Origin: Deltaproteobacteria bacterium
GTDB lineage: Bacteria > Desulfobacterota > DSM-4660 > Desulfatiglandales > HGW-15
DNA: 64,000 nucleotides
Direction: 5' to 3'
Assembly (NCBI GenBank): GCA_019308745.1
Contig: JAFDHO010000005.1
Span: 1 to 64,000 of the forward strand
Shown here: positions 50,928 to 61,384 of the stretch, piece after piece
Layout of the letters: each line of letters opens with the position of its first letter
How positions within the stretch are numbered: the stretch's first letter is position 1
Program-made: the position numbers and the translations under genes
The notes under the pieces: generated by a model
What the model was told of the DNA's origin: nothing
The model's database searches: none
What the model saw: the letters and a program-made list of their open reading frames with translations, nothing else

Positions 50928-52457
50928 CTAGGTGCTGATTTCATATTGCTCCAGATGGAAATTCTCCTCCGTGAGGATTATGATCCGCTTATTCAGCATT
51001 TTTTCCATCTCTATGATTGACTCCTGTTCCTCTTCCTTGAGCATGTCCCCCACTTCAGGATTCACTTGGACATAGATGTTATCACCCTCCTGGGTATTCT
51101 TGGCCTCCCTTTCCAGATCCCTGAAGATCTCGTAGCAGACCGTCCTCTTGGATTTCAAGGTTCCTATGCCATCGCAGTAAGCGCAGGGTTCACAAAGTAA
51201 CCTGTTGAGACTTTCCCGCGTCCTTTTCCTCGTCATCTCGATGAGGCCCAGTTCGGACATCCTGAGCACGTGTGTCTTGGCCCTGTCTTTGCTCAAGGCC
51301 TCCTTCAAGGCCGCAAACACCCGCTCCCTATTGGTCTTCTTCTCCATGTCTATGAAGTCTATCACTATGAGGCCGCCGATATTCCTCAATCGCAATTGAT
51401 AGGCTATCTCCTTGACCGCTTCCACATTGGTCTTTAATATGGTCTCCTCCAAATTCCTCTTTCCCACATAGCTTCCGGTGTTAACGTCTATCGCCGTAAG
51501 TGCCTCGGTCAACTCAATGACGATGTATCCTCCTGATTTGAGCCATACCTTCTTCTCAAGGGCCCTGGATATCTCTATCTCTATGCCGTACAGATCAAAA
51601 ATGGGTTCATCCCCCTCATAGAGTTCTACCGAATACCTCAGCCGGGGAGCGAAGTGAGCGATAAATTCCATGACATTTTGGTACTCTTCCCTGGAGTCTA
51701 TAACAAGCCTGTCCACTTCACGCGTAAAGAGATCCCTGACAGAACGCAGGATTATGTTCAAATCCCTGTGCAAGAGACAAGGACCTGTTGATTTTGCCAT
51801 TCTCTCTTGAATGTTGTTCCACAGTCTGAGGAGGAATTCCATCTCGGATCTTAGTTTTTCCCTGTCCGCCCCCTCGCTTACGGTCCTCACAATGAAGCCG
51901 TAGCTGTCGGGCCTTATCTCCTGCATGATCTGCCTCAATCTCTCCCGTTCGGCCGTATCCTCTATGCGTCGAGATATGCCAATGTGATTCACAGTAGGCA
52001 TCAGCACCAGGTGTCTGCCAGGCAGGGAGATATGGGATGTCAGCCGTGCCCCCTTTGTGCCGATAGGTTCTTTGGATACCTGCACCATTATGTCCTGGCC
52101 TTCACGAAGCAGATCTTCGATATTCAAGTGGATCTCCGGGGATACCCGATCCTTCCATAGGGTCTCCCCATGGATTTCATCCCCGTTTGCCATGCTGTTT
52201 TGGAGCATCAATCTCTCGATTTCATCGAAATTCCGGTAAACATCCGATACATAGAGGAATGCGCTACGCTCAAGACTAGTGTCCACAAAGGCCGCCTGCA
52301 TTCCGGGCAGGACCTTTGCCACCCGCCCCTTGTAAATATTGCCCGTTATCTCCTGACCGGTCCGGCGTTCGATATGGAGTTCCACGACCGTGCCGTTCTC
52401 CACAAGGGCGACCCTTGTCTCATGCGGTCTGGCGTTTATGATCAATTCACTGGACAT
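50928..52457 (-). CDS. rng: Rne/Rng-family ribonuclease (RNase G)
   Basis: 509 aa; S1 region GNIYKGRVAKVLPGMQAAFVD, AIDVNTGSYVG, GGLIVIDFIDME, LCEPCAYCDGIG. Confidence 0.95.
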   Translation of the reverse strand: MSSELIINARPHETRVALVENGTVVELHIERRTGQEITGNIYKGRVAKVLPGMQAAFVDTSLERSAFLYVSDVYRNFDEIERLMLQNSMANGDEIHGETLWKDRVSPEIHLNIEDLLREGQDIMVQVSKEPIGTKGARLTSHISLPGRHLVLMPTVNHIGISRRIEDTAERERLRQIMQEIRPDSYGFIVRTVSEGADREKLRSEMEFLLRLWNNIQERMAKSTGPCLLHRDLNIILRSVRDLFTREVDRLVIDSREEYQNVMEFIAHFAPRLRYSVELYEGDEPIFDLYGIEIEISRALEKKVWLKSGGYIVIELTEALTAIDVNTGSYVGKRNLEETILKTNVEAVKEIAYQLRLRNIGGLIVIDFIDMEKKTNRERVFAALKEALSKDRAKTHVLRMSELGLIEMTRKRTRESLNRLLCEPCAYCDGIGTLKSKRTVCYEIFRDLEREAKNTQEGDNIYVQVNPEVGDMLKEEEQESIIEMEKMLNKRIIILTEENFHLEQYEIST

Positions 52458-52535
52458 AGCTCAGTGCTCCACGCTCCTAGCGGCACCCCAGCCAAAGGCA
52501 TCCTTTCAATCCCCCCTGCTCCAAACAGCGACCAT

Positions 52536-55226
52536 TCACTTCATGACCTGCCTTGTCTTCAGTATCCGGATATCTTCAAGGGCCTCACTGTCAAGCTGAA
52601 ATACCTCCTTGATGATGTCAATCGGCCTCAACGCCGCCCCTTGGCCGTGGATGATGACCAATTCCAGTTTATCGGGTCCAGGGAAGCACATGGATTTCAC
52701 GAGGGCCCTGGCATCAACGGCCCTCTCCCCCTTCCTTGTCTTCTTTATGACAGGGAATTGCTCCGATTCCATGAACTCCTTCAGGGCCTCTTTGCTCAGG
52801 TTCTGGCCATCAAGATCCACCCTGAAATGGCTTTCCTTTATTCCCCTGTTTTTTGGTTTCGAGGTGACATCTTCCACCATCCTGATTGAGAGCCCCTCTG
52901 GAAGTTGCCTTTGGACTTCTTCTTGGATCCCCATAGGGGTATGCCCTCCCTGGAGTTCGAGGTCCACGGTTTCCTCGAGACTCTCCACACCCACCGGCAG
53001 GGCCGGAGAAAAGGTCACCTTTGGCAAGGGATGATATCCCTTCGAGTATACAGGTCTGAGACCAGCCCTCTTGAAGGCCCTCAAGAACACCCGGACCATC
53101 TCCAGGTGGCTCAGGAATCTTATCTTACCGGTCTTGGAAAAGGTAAGCCTGTATCTGCGTGGCTGCCCCAAGACCTCCGGCCGAAGGGACAAATCGCTCC
53201 CAGAAGGCTCCCAATCCCTGTAGAGTCTGGGGGCATGTTCCCTGTGATCGCATACGCCGCAATTGAGGCACCCCTCCCGGCAGTCAGGCGTCGTCTCTCC
53301 CTTTTGAGCCTTCAGCCATTCTTCTTTGAGATAGGCATCTTTGACCCCTGATTTGATGTGATGCCAGGGCAGGACCTCGCTGAGAGACCTCTCCCGATAG
53401 AGATAGAACTCCGGGTCCAGGTTCGATCTCTTGAATGCCTCCCTCCATAGGTCCATGTCATAGTGTTCGCCCCAGGCATCAAAACGTGCTCCCCTGCGCC
53501 AGGCCCTTATCAGGACCCGGGACAATCGCCTATCACCCCTTGCAAAGATGCCCTCAAGCCAACCCATTTCAGGATGGTTCCATTTGACCCGGATGGTCTT
53601 GCCTTTCAAGGCATTTCTTACCAGCTCAATGCGCCTCCGGCCCTCGCCCAATGGAAGTTGCTTGGCCCACATAAAGGGTGTGTGGGACTTGGGCACAAAG
53701 GTGGATACACTTATATTGAGCCCGCCCTTCCTGCCTGGTCTCTTGGAAAGGCCCGCCGCTTCCTTTGCCAAGTCTATTATGTCCTTGACGTCATCTTCCC
53801 TTTCTCCGGGCAGCCCCACCATGAAGTACAGCTTGACCAGGTTCCATCCCGCCCTGTATACCTCCCTCACAGTGCTCAAGACCTCATCATTGGTCAAGGG
53901 TTTATTGACGACTTTTCTCAGCCCGTCGTTCCCCGTCTCCGGGGCCAAGGTAAAACCTGTCTTCCTTACCCTCTTGACCTCATCGAGCCACGATGGATCG
54001 AGGCTGTCCACTCTCAAGGATGGGAGACTGATGGCGGTCTTTTCCTGGGATTGTCTGTCCATCAAGGCCCTGAGCAACGGCAAGATACAGCTATAATCTC
54101 CGGAACTGAGGGAGAGGAGGGATAATTCATCAAACCCTGTTTCCTGGATGCCCCGCTCGGCAATCTCCAGGATCGACCCGGGGTCTCGTTCCCTCACCGG
54201 CCGGTAGATCATCCCTGCCTGACAAAATCGGCATCCCCTCGTACATCCCCGGGCCACCTCGATCGCCAAGCGGTCATGAACCAATTCCGTAAAGGGCACG
54301 ACGTGATTCGTAGGGAAAGGACACTCTCCAATATCAGGCAAGATGGCCTTCTGGACTTCCGCGTACCCAGGCCGAAGGGGCTCTATTCCCTGAATCAGCC
54401 CGCCTTCCTTGTAATGCACTTGGAAAAGAGAAGGCACATAAACACCGCTTATCCCCGCAAGCCTGTGCAGGATCTCTTCCTTCCCCACACGCCCTTGTCC
54501 TTTTGTCTGTCTAATTGCCCTGCAGATTTCCAAAATTGCCCGCTCGCCATCCCCTAGCACCATGACATCGAAGAGCTCAGCCACGGGCTCAGGATTGAAA
54601 CACGCCGGCCCCCCTGCTATTATCAGGGGGAATGGGTCCCTCCTTTCTTTCGACATGAATGCAATGCCCGCGAGGTCAAGCATAGTCAGGACGTTGGTGA
54701 AGGACAATTCACTCTGGAGGCTGAACCCTATGATATCAAAGGCCTTGAGCGGCCTTTCCGACTCCAATGTCGAAAGTGCCAATCCCCCGGCCCTCAACCT
54801 GTCTTCCATGTCAACCCAGGGACAAAAGACCCGTTCGCATGCGATCCAATCCTCTCTGTTAATAACGTGGTAGAGGATCTTCAACCCCAAGTGGGACATC
54901 CCAACTTCGTAAGTATCCGGGAACCCCAGGGCCACGGACACTTCGACCTTTGAATGGTCCTTTCTGACCGCATTGACTTCTCCACCGATATAGCGGCTCG
55001 GTCTCTCGACTCTACTGAACCATTTCTGATCTGCTAGGGAACCTTTTTCCATTTCTCTGGAAAGTGACTCAAAAGATCTCGCATTTAGACAGCCTTCCAT
55101 AGTGACCGCGCTGATCTCTGCCGAGAACCGGGTAGGCCCGGTCGCCCTATTGCTGCTGATAAGAGACTTCCCGCTACCTCGTAGGCCCCTTATCTTGCTG
55201 TGAACCTGGCCAACAACAGGGGCCAA
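52536..55226 (-). CDS. B12-binding-type radical SAM protein fused to DUF2344 domain (TIGR03960-like)
   Basis: 896-aa ORF; ARGCTRGCRFCQAGMIYRPVRER radical SAM motif; C-terminal YRLTFSKTGKIRFLSHLEMVRVFLRAFKRAGL; neighbour of rng. Confidence 0.9.
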   Translation of the reverse strand: MAPVVGQVHSKIRGLRGSGKSLISSNRATGPTRFSAEISAVTMEGCLNARSFESLSREMEKGSLADQKWFSRVERPSRYIGGEVNAVRKDHSKVEVSVALGFPDTYEVGMSHLGLKILYHVINREDWIACERVFCPWVDMEDRLRAGGLALSTLESERPLKAFDIIGFSLQSELSFTNVLTMLDLAGIAFMSKERRDPFPLIIAGGPACFNPEPVAELFDVMVLGDGERAILEICRAIRQTKGQGRVGKEEILHRLAGISGVYVPSLFQVHYKEGGLIQGIEPLRPGYAEVQKAILPDIGECPFPTNHVVPFTELVHDRLAIEVARGCTRGCRFCQAGMIYRPVRERDPGSILEIAERGIQETGFDELSLLSLSSGDYSCILPLLRALMDRQSQEKTAISLPSLRVDSLDPSWLDEVKRVRKTGFTLAPETGNDGLRKVVNKPLTNDEVLSTVREVYRAGWNLVKLYFMVGLPGEREDDVKDIIDLAKEAAGLSKRPGRKGGLNISVSTFVPKSHTPFMWAKQLPLGEGRRRIELVRNALKGKTIRVKWNHPEMGWLEGIFARGDRRLSRVLIRAWRRGARFDAWGEHYDMDLWREAFKRSNLDPEFYLYRERSLSEVLPWHHIKSGVKDAYLKEEWLKAQKGETTPDCREGCLNCGVCDHREHAPRLYRDWEPSGSDLSLRPEVLGQPRRYRLTFSKTGKIRFLSHLEMVRVFLRAFKRAGLRPVYSKGYHPLPKVTFSPALPVGVESLEETVDLELQGGHTPMGIQEEVQRQLPEGLSIRMVEDVTSKPKNRGIKESHFRVDLDGQNLSKEALKEFMESEQFPVIKKTRKGERAVDARALVKSMCFPGPDKLELVIIHGQGAALRPIDIIKEVFQLDSEALEDIRILKTRQVMK

Positions 55227-55300
55227 GGGCTACACTGGGAATCCTCCTGCAAAATCCCAAGTGGATATTCGTAACCAAAATTTCTATTATATACCATTGG

Positions 55301-55627
55301 TGTCCGGTTAGGATTTTGCAAAAGCAGACACTTGCCAAAGGCTTGATCAACGCCATGAGGCCCGTGGCCCCTGGAAGGTCTTTTCCAGAGGCTCGATATT
55401 CGTCCTGAGCCTTTTTACGCCCCCATGAGCCTCATAATCATCGCCTCACAGGCACAGAAGACAGAGGCTCCGGTGGAGATGATCTCCTGGAGCTACTGAC
55501 GACCTTTGTTAAATGTTTGGTGCCGTTCATGATGCCTGGGAGAAATTTGATTGAGCCTCTGGAAAAGACCTGCCCTGCGGCCACAACCAAGTGTCCCAGG
55601 AGCACTTCGGCTTTGCAAAATCCTAAC
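55301..55627. repeat. Copy C of the ~330-bp repeat, inverted relative to copy B; one terminus truncated
   Basis: TGTCCGGTTAGGATTTTGCA at 55301 and CTTTGCAAAATCCTAAC at the other end; reverse complement is closely similar to 33424-33755. Confidence 0.88.
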
Positions 55628-55712
55628 TAAATATCTGCCGCCTGGTGCCCTGTTCACCATCCCTTGGCTGTCCCCCTTTGCGGAAAATCACTTCTCAGAA
55701 AGGCTCTCTCAA

Positions 55713-57413
55713 CTATTGGGATGAAGATGGGGGGAGTAGGATGGTAATCTCGGCCCCCCCTTCAGGATGGCGCCTCCCGGAGACTCTGCCGTTGAGGCCA
55801 TCGATGATCCTCTTGACTATGGCAAGGCCCAGGCCTGAGCCCTCGTCTTTGGTGGTAAAAAAAGGTGTAAAGAGGTGTTCGAGCGCCGCATCACTGAATC
55901 CTTCACCCGTGTCCCGCACCACTATCCTTGCCATTTCGTCCCCCCTTTCCAGACCATCCCTCACCGCGACCCGGTCGGTCCAGATGTGGAGGACCCCTCC
56001 CTGGGGCATGGCTTCTCCGGCGTTTATGTAGAGATTCCAGAGAACCTGTTTGATCTGTTCAGGATCTGTATTGATGTTGATGGATCCATTGAAATGGGTC
56101 TCGACCCGCACGTTTGAGACCCATTTTTCGCTGTTCTTGAACAGTTCCAGGGAATCGATGATAATGTTCTCGAGGTTGATCGGTCGCAGTTTTGGTTCCC
56201 TGGGCCTGGCATAGTGGAGAAAATCATTGACCAGATGGTTTAACCTACTGATTTCCCTTAATATAATATCCATGAGCCTGCTGTTGACATCCTTCTTGTC
56301 CAGGCCTTCCTTGAGGATCTGGATGGACCCGCTGATCGAAGCCATGGGGTTTCGGACCTCGTGGGCTATGCCCGCTGCCAGCTCGCCGATCATGGCTAGG
56401 CCTTCAACCCTCTTCATCTCATCCTCGATGCGCTTGATCTCGGTTATGTCCTGGAAGAAGAGGATCTGTCCCCTGCTTCCGCTCTCCGGTGCATGGAGGG
56501 GAGAGATGGACAGTCTCAGGAATGCGGTCCTCCCGTCGGGTTTGCAGTATTCGATGTCCGCATAGGTATGCGCTCTGCTTCTCAACCTCAAAGGCCCTGA
56601 ATCCCCCGCCACATATTCCCGCAAGAAGGGAATCACTTCAAAGATGTTGGCGCCCACGGCGCTCTGTGCTCCCAGCTCAAATATCTTCTCGGCAGCCGGG
56701 TTGAAGAGAATAACCCTGTACCTGTCATCCACCGTAATCAAGCCGGAATCGATACTCTGGATGATCCACTCATTCAAGGCCTCCAGTCGGATGATATCAT
56801 CCTGTTTGGCCTTTAGTTCGACCCGGCTCTTTCTCTCCTGCTCCGACGGATAGCTGCTGAGAAAGGCAACCACATAGAAGGCGACGATATTTACGAGGAT
56901 CATGTAGAAGATATAGATGCTCTGATACTCCAGGGAATAGTGGAGCCTGCTTCCGATAGGCTCTATGAAGCCGTAGTAATGAAGGTCCAGAAGGAGGCCG
57001 TAGAGGATGCTGCAGCTGGAGGCAATTGCCATCCCTCCCTTGCGATACAGGATTATGCTCCCGTTGATTATGGTCAGGATATAGAGGAAAGAAAAAATAC
57101 TCTCAATGCCACCCGTCACATAAATGATGATCGTTACGAGAAGGGTGTCCACCAGGAGCTGCACGTAGGCAAATCTGACGAGATCCCTTAGCCTTTTCAG
57201 AAGGATGGCATAGATGAACGTGAGGAAGTAAATCGCGGCGATGATGGCGTAGTGGGAGGTCTGGATGTTTCCAAAGTATGTCTGGGTCTCCCTCACCTGG
57301 ATAATGATGGAAGCACCCAGAAGCAGAGAGCCGAAAACCACCCTCAAAAACATAAGCTTTTGAAGGCGCCTGGAGAGTCCTTCTTCCCCCCTCCTTGCGC
57401 CGGTATCGTCCAT
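55713..57413 (-). CDS. PilS-like membrane sensor histidine kinase
   Basis: 566 aa; multi-TM N-terminus, PAS, GELAAGIAHEVRNPMASISGSIQIL, DTGEGFSDAALEHLFTPFFTTKDEGSGLGLAIVKRII. Confidence 0.9.
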   Translation of the reverse strand: MDDTGARRGEEGLSRRLQKLMFLRVVFGSLLLGASIIIQVRETQTYFGNIQTSHYAIIAAIYFLTFIYAILLKRLRDLVRFAYVQLLVDTLLVTIIIYVTGGIESIFSFLYILTIINGSIILYRKGGMAIASSCSILYGLLLDLHYYGFIEPIGSRLHYSLEYQSIYIFYMILVNIVAFYVVAFLSSYPSEQERKSRVELKAKQDDIIRLEALNEWIIQSIDSGLITVDDRYRVILFNPAAEKIFELGAQSAVGANIFEVIPFLREYVAGDSGPLRLRSRAHTYADIEYCKPDGRTAFLRLSISPLHAPESGSRGQILFFQDITEIKRIEDEMKRVEGLAMIGELAAGIAHEVRNPMASISGSIQILKEGLDKKDVNSRLMDIILREISRLNHLVNDFLHYARPREPKLRPINLENIIIDSLELFKNSEKWVSNVRVETHFNGSININTDPEQIKQVLWNLYINAGEAMPQGGVLHIWTDRVAVRDGLERGDEMARIVVRDTGEGFSDAALEHLFTPFFTTKDEGSGLGLAIVKRIIDGLNGRVSGRRHPEGGAEITILLPPSSSQ

Positions 57414-57425
57414 ACCTTCCCTGTA

Positions 57426-58634
57426 CTAGCCCATGGCGGCGGCCATTTGAAAGATAGGCAGGTACATGGCGATAACCAAGCCACCTATGGCGCCCCCAAG
57501 GAACAACATCAGCAAGGGCTCCAGCATGGATGTCATTGCGTCCACCGCGGCATCTACTTCTTCGTCGTAGAAGTCCGCGATCTTTGCCAGCATGCTATCC
57601 AGGGCACCCGTGGCCTCCCCCACCGAGATCATCTGTACAACCATCCCCGGGAACACATCATTCTCGGACAGGGGTTCCGCAATGGACTGACCTTCTGCAA
57701 TACTGGCCCTCACCTCATAAATGATTTCTTCCAGGACGACATTTCCGGATGTCTTTGCCACGATGTCCAGGGCATCCAAGATAGGAACACCGCTCGTGAT
57801 CATCGTCCCCAAGGTCCTCGTAAACCTGGCTACAGCCACCTTTTTGAGCAATTCTCCAAAGACCGGGAGCTTCAGGGCAATGGTATCCGTGACCTTTCTG
57901 CCGGCATTTGTGTCCCTGTATTTCTTGAAGCCCACTGCAAGCGCCCCGAGCGCCAGAAAGATCCAATAGAAATTGCCCTTCATGAAGCGGCTCATGTTGA
58001 CCACGATCTGGGTAGGCGCGGGGAGCGCGGATCCGAAGCTGGAAAACATCTCTTCGAACACGGGAATAACGAAGATGAGGATGACGGCAATCACGATGAT
58101 AGCGATCGCCACGACCACAATCGGGTAAGTCAAGGCCCCTTTGATCTGAGACTTCAATTTTTCCGCCTTCTCGATGTACTCCGCCAGGCGCCGCAGAATG
58201 GTATCCAGTATCCCGCCGACCTCTCCGGCCGCTACGAGGTTTACAAAGAGGGCGTCGAAGATCTTGGGGTGTTTCTTCATTGCCTCGGCCAGCGTCGACC
58301 CCCCTTCCACGTCCCTTGTTATCTCCTTAAGGATCTTCTTGAAGGTGGGATTGGCGGACTGCTCTGCCAGTATCGTTAGTCCCTGCACCAGGGGAAGGCC
58401 TGCATCTATCATCGTAGAGAACTGCCGGGTGAAGACCACAATATCCTTGTTCGTGACCTTGGGTTGGAGGAAGGAGACGTTCTCGAAGAGATCCTTGGGC
58501 TTGGGTTTGAGTTTCTTGACCGTGAAGTTGCGCTTCCTTAGCTGATTGAGGGCAATGTTTTCATTGGCCGCATCGATCTCTCCCTTCAGCTTCCTGCCCC
58601 TCTTGGTTTCAGCTACCCATATGTATACCGGCAT
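57426..58634 (-). CDS. pilC: Type IV pilus inner-membrane platform protein
   Basis: 402 aa T2SF family; FTRQFSTMIDAGLPLVQGLTIL, ALTYPIVV, TLGTMITSGVPILDALDIVAKTSGN. Confidence 0.94.
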   Translation of the reverse strand: MPVYIWVAETKRGRKLKGEIDAANENIALNQLRKRNFTVKKLKPKPKDLFENVSFLQPKVTNKDIVVFTRQFSTMIDAGLPLVQGLTILAEQSANPTFKKILKEITRDVEGGSTLAEAMKKHPKIFDALFVNLVAAGEVGGILDTILRRLAEYIEKAEKLKSQIKGALTYPIVVVAIAIIVIAVILIFVIPVFEEMFSSFGSALPAPTQIVVNMSRFMKGNFYWIFLALGALAVGFKKYRDTNAGRKVTDTIALKLPVFGELLKKVAVARFTRTLGTMITSGVPILDALDIVAKTSGNVVLEEIIYEVRASIAEGQSIAEPLSENDVFPGMVVQMISVGEATGALDSMLAKIADFYDEEVDAAVDAMTSMLEPLLMLFLGGAIGGLVIAMYLPIFQMAAAMG

Positions 58635-58738
58635 GCGCGATCCTCCTTAAGCCATCATAGCTCCAAAAAAAGAGCTTGCCCTTATAGATTTAACCAGGCA
58701 AGGTTTTCTTGGCTTCGTTTTTGGTTATTTTAATAAAA

Positions 58739-58755
58739 TTGACATGTTATGTCAA
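58739..58755. promoter_or_regulatory. Palindrome TTGACAT-GTT-ATGTCAA in the divergent intergenic region pilC / biotin carrier
   Basis: Perfect 7-bp inverted repeat with 3-bp spacer; TTGACA could also serve as a -35 for the plus-strand cluster. Confidence 0.4.
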
Positions 58756-58956
58756 GAACTCATATATGCTTCATAATTCTTTCCAAAAAAGCTTGACCTT
58801 TAGAGTAAAGGTGCTCTATGAAAACCAAGAATTACCATGAATCATATGAATTACCTCTTAATTTACCCTTGACAAGAGAGGTGTTTCCAATGTTATATGA
58901 TGGGTTTTCATAAATGCCATGCCGAAACAAATTATCAATTGAAGGAGGAGACGACA

Positions 58957-59169
58957 GTGAGTGAAGTGACAGCCCCTATGGGAGGGAAGGTTATTGATGT
59001 GAAAGTAAAAGTCGGCGACGCGGTAAACGAGAACGACGAGGTGGTGATCCTCGAAGCAATGAAGATGGAGTTGCCCGTTGTTTCAACGGCCTCCGGTACC
59101 GTCAAGGAGGTAAGGTGCAAGGGCGGGGACGCCGTTGAAGCAGACGCCGTTCTGATCGTGCTGGAGTAG
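58957..59169 (+). CDS. Biotin carboxyl carrier protein (decarboxylase/carboxylase subunit)
   Basis: GTG start after GGAGGAG SD; VSEVTAPMGGKVIDVKVKVGD...ILEAMKMELPV biotinylation motif. Confidence 0.9.
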   Translation: MSEVTAPMGGKVIDVKVKVGDAVNENDEVVILEAMKMELPVVSTASGTVKEVRCKGGDAVEADAVLIVLE

Positions 59170-59219
59170 GGCAATGTGACATTCAGGGCTCCTCGTAGGT
59201 TACCCAGGAGGCCCGATCA

Positions 59220-60770
59220 ATGGACATCGATGAAAAGATCAGTGAGCTAGAGAAGAGAAACCTAGAGGCAGAGCAGGGTGGCGGCCCAAGGCGAATAGAA
59301 GAGCAGCACGCCAAGGGCAAGATGACCGCCAGAGAGAGAATCCACTACCTCCTCGACGAAGGCAGTTTTCAAGAGATAGACAAATTTGTCGTCCACAGAT
59401 GTCACGACTTCGGCATGCAAAAGAAGAAGATTCCGGGAGACGGGGTCGTGACCGGATATGGCACCGTCGGTGGCCGAAGGATATTCATTTTCTCCCAGGA
59501 TTTTACCGTATTCGGCGGGTCCCTGAGCGGCCCCTTCGGGGAAAAGGTGTGCAAGATCATGGATCTTGCCATCAAGGTTGGAGCACCCATCATCGGGTTG
59601 AATGACTCCGGAGGTGCCAGGATACAGGAGGGCATTGTAAGCCTCGGTAGTTACGGGGAAATATTCAGGAGAAATGTCAAGGCCTCCGGCGTGGTCCCGC
59701 AAATCTCCGTCATCATGGGCCCCTGCGCCGGAGGCGCCGTCTACTCCCCGGCCCTAACCGACTTCATCATCATGGTGAAGGACACGAGTAACATGTTCAT
59801 CACCGGGCCCCAGGTGATCAAAGCTGTTACCTCGGAGGACGTGACACCCGAGGAATTGGGCGGGGCCATGACCCACAATGCCAAGAGCGGCGTCGCCCAG
59901 TTTGCGGAAGACTCTGACAAGGCTGCCTTGGACCGTGTCAGGGAACTCCTTGGTTACCTGCCTCAAAACTTCAGGGAACTCCCCCCCTTCGTCGCCAGTA
60001 CCGATGACCGGGGAAGGACGGACAAATCCCTCAACAGGGTCATCCCGGAAAACCCCAAACTACCTTATGACATGAAGGATATCATCCACTCCGTGCTGGA
60101 CAACAACCACTTCTTGGAGATCCAGGAACATTTTGCCAGAAATCTCATTATAGGCTTTGGAAGGCTGAACGGGCACGCGGTCGGAATAGTCGCCAATCAA
60201 CCCCGATTCCTTGCCGGATGCCTCGACATCAATGCATCCATGAAGGCCTCCCGGTTCGTGAGGATGTGTGATTGCTTCAACATACCGCTGGTCACCTTTG
60301 TGGATGTCCCCGGCTTCCTGCCGGGTGTCAACCAGGAACACGGAGGGATCATAAAACATGGCTCCAAGGTAATATTTGCCTACTGCGAGGCCACGGTCCC
60401 CAAGATCACCGTCATCACCCGCAAGGCCTATGGGGGGGCCTACGACGTCATGTCCAGCAAACACCACGGAAGCGACATCAATTATGCGTATCCTACGGCG
60501 GAGATTGCAGTTATGGGTCCTGAAGGTGCTGTCAACATAATATTTCGGAAGGATATCGACAGTTCCCAGGACCCGGAAGCCACCAGGGAGAAGTTAGTCA
60601 AGGAGTACAGGAACAATTTTGCCAGCCCCTTCAAGGCCGCCGAACTGGGTTACATAGACCAGGTCATATACCCTGAACATACGCGCCCCCATCTCATTCA
60701 TGCCCTCATGATGCTCAAGGACAAAAGAGAAGCACTCACCGAAAGGAAGCACGGCAACATTCCCCTCTAG
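59220..60770 (+). CDS. Acyl-CoA carboxyltransferase (methylmalonyl-CoA decarboxylase alpha / propionyl-CoA carboxylase beta type)
   Basis: 516 aa; [59 protein letters not shown]. Confidence 0.93.
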   Translation: MDIDEKISELEKRNLEAEQGGGPRRIEEQHAKGKMTARERIHYLLDEGSFQEIDKFVVHRCHDFGMQKKKIPGDGVVTGYGTVGGRRIFIFSQDFTVFGGSLSGPFGEKVCKIMDLAIKVGAPIIGLNDSGGARIQEGIVSLGSYGEIFRRNVKASGVVPQISVIMGPCAGGAVYSPALTDFIIMVKDTSNMFITGPQVIKAVTSEDVTPEELGGAMTHNAKSGVAQFAEDSDKAALDRVRELLGYLPQNFRELPPFVASTDDRGRTDKSLNRVIPENPKLPYDMKDIIHSVLDNNHFLEIQEHFARNLIIGFGRLNGHAVGIVANQPRFLAGCLDINASMKASRFVRMCDCFNIPLVTFVDVPGFLPGVNQEHGGIIKHGSKVIFAYCEATVPKITVITRKAYGGAYDVMSSKHHGSDINYAYPTAEIAVMGPEGAVNIIFRKDIDSSQDPEATREKLVKEYRNNFASPFKAAELGYIDQVIYPEHTRPHLIHALMMLKDKREALTERKHGNIPL

Positions 60771-60867
60771 ATCATTCCGTGAGGCCGGAGGACGATCACT
60801 GAACCCCCTGAAAAGGCCTGCCGAAGGGTCGGACGTCTCCGTTGTAGTAGCTTGTCAAACGTCTGTT

Positions 60868-61326
60868 CTATCCAGATTTCTTGACCAAACGGGATATAAT
60901 GGCGCCCGAAAGGGACATCCCCACAAGGAGAAACAGGAGGACCACGAACACCCCGATATATCTGAGAACGAGGGTTCCGATGATCCAGGTCCATCTGTCC
61001 TTTGTTATGACGACCTTGGTACCCCTTTCATCCTGCTTTGATATGGTAATGGAATGCCAGGCCTCTTTCCCGTCATCTTCAATATATGTCGCACGCTCCC
61101 AGTCCCGGATCTTTATGTCTGGCAAGTCTTTCAAGGCCTCTTTGTAATACGCCAGGACTTCGTCATGGGTTAGTGGCGTCTTTATCTCCACCTGTTTATC
61201 TGATTTCTGGACCAGTCGCCCTCCTTGTATGAGGGGAACGCCCAGGAAGTCATCTGCCCATGTCAGCCCGCAGAACCCAAAGACGCTAAGATAGAGAATC
61301 AACAGGATAAGGGAACCCTTTTTCAT
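60868..61326 (-). CDS. Exported/membrane-anchored protein downstream of the decarboxylase beta subunit (start likely MKKGSLILL)
   Basis: Signal peptide, soluble segment, C-terminal TM RYIGVFVVLLFLLVGMSLSGAIISRLVKKSG; SD GGGAGGA. Confidence 0.7.
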   Translation of the reverse strand: MKKGSLILLILYLSVFGFCGLTWADDFLGVPLIQGGRLVQKSDKQVEIKTPLTHDEVLAYYKEALKDLPDIKIRDWERATYIEDDGKEAWHSITISKQDERGTKVVITKDRWTWIIGTLVLRYIGVFVVLLFLLVGMSLSGAIISRLVKKSG

Positions 61327-61384
61327 TTTCTGATCTTTCCTCCCCCGGGAATTCTTCAGAATGCTTTCCCATGCCCACCTCACC

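Noticed and set aside
33424-55627. CRISPR array or prophage to explain the repeated blocks
   Set aside because: Repeats are ~330 bp, widely separated, with TIRs and no spacers, cas genes, integrase or phage genes.
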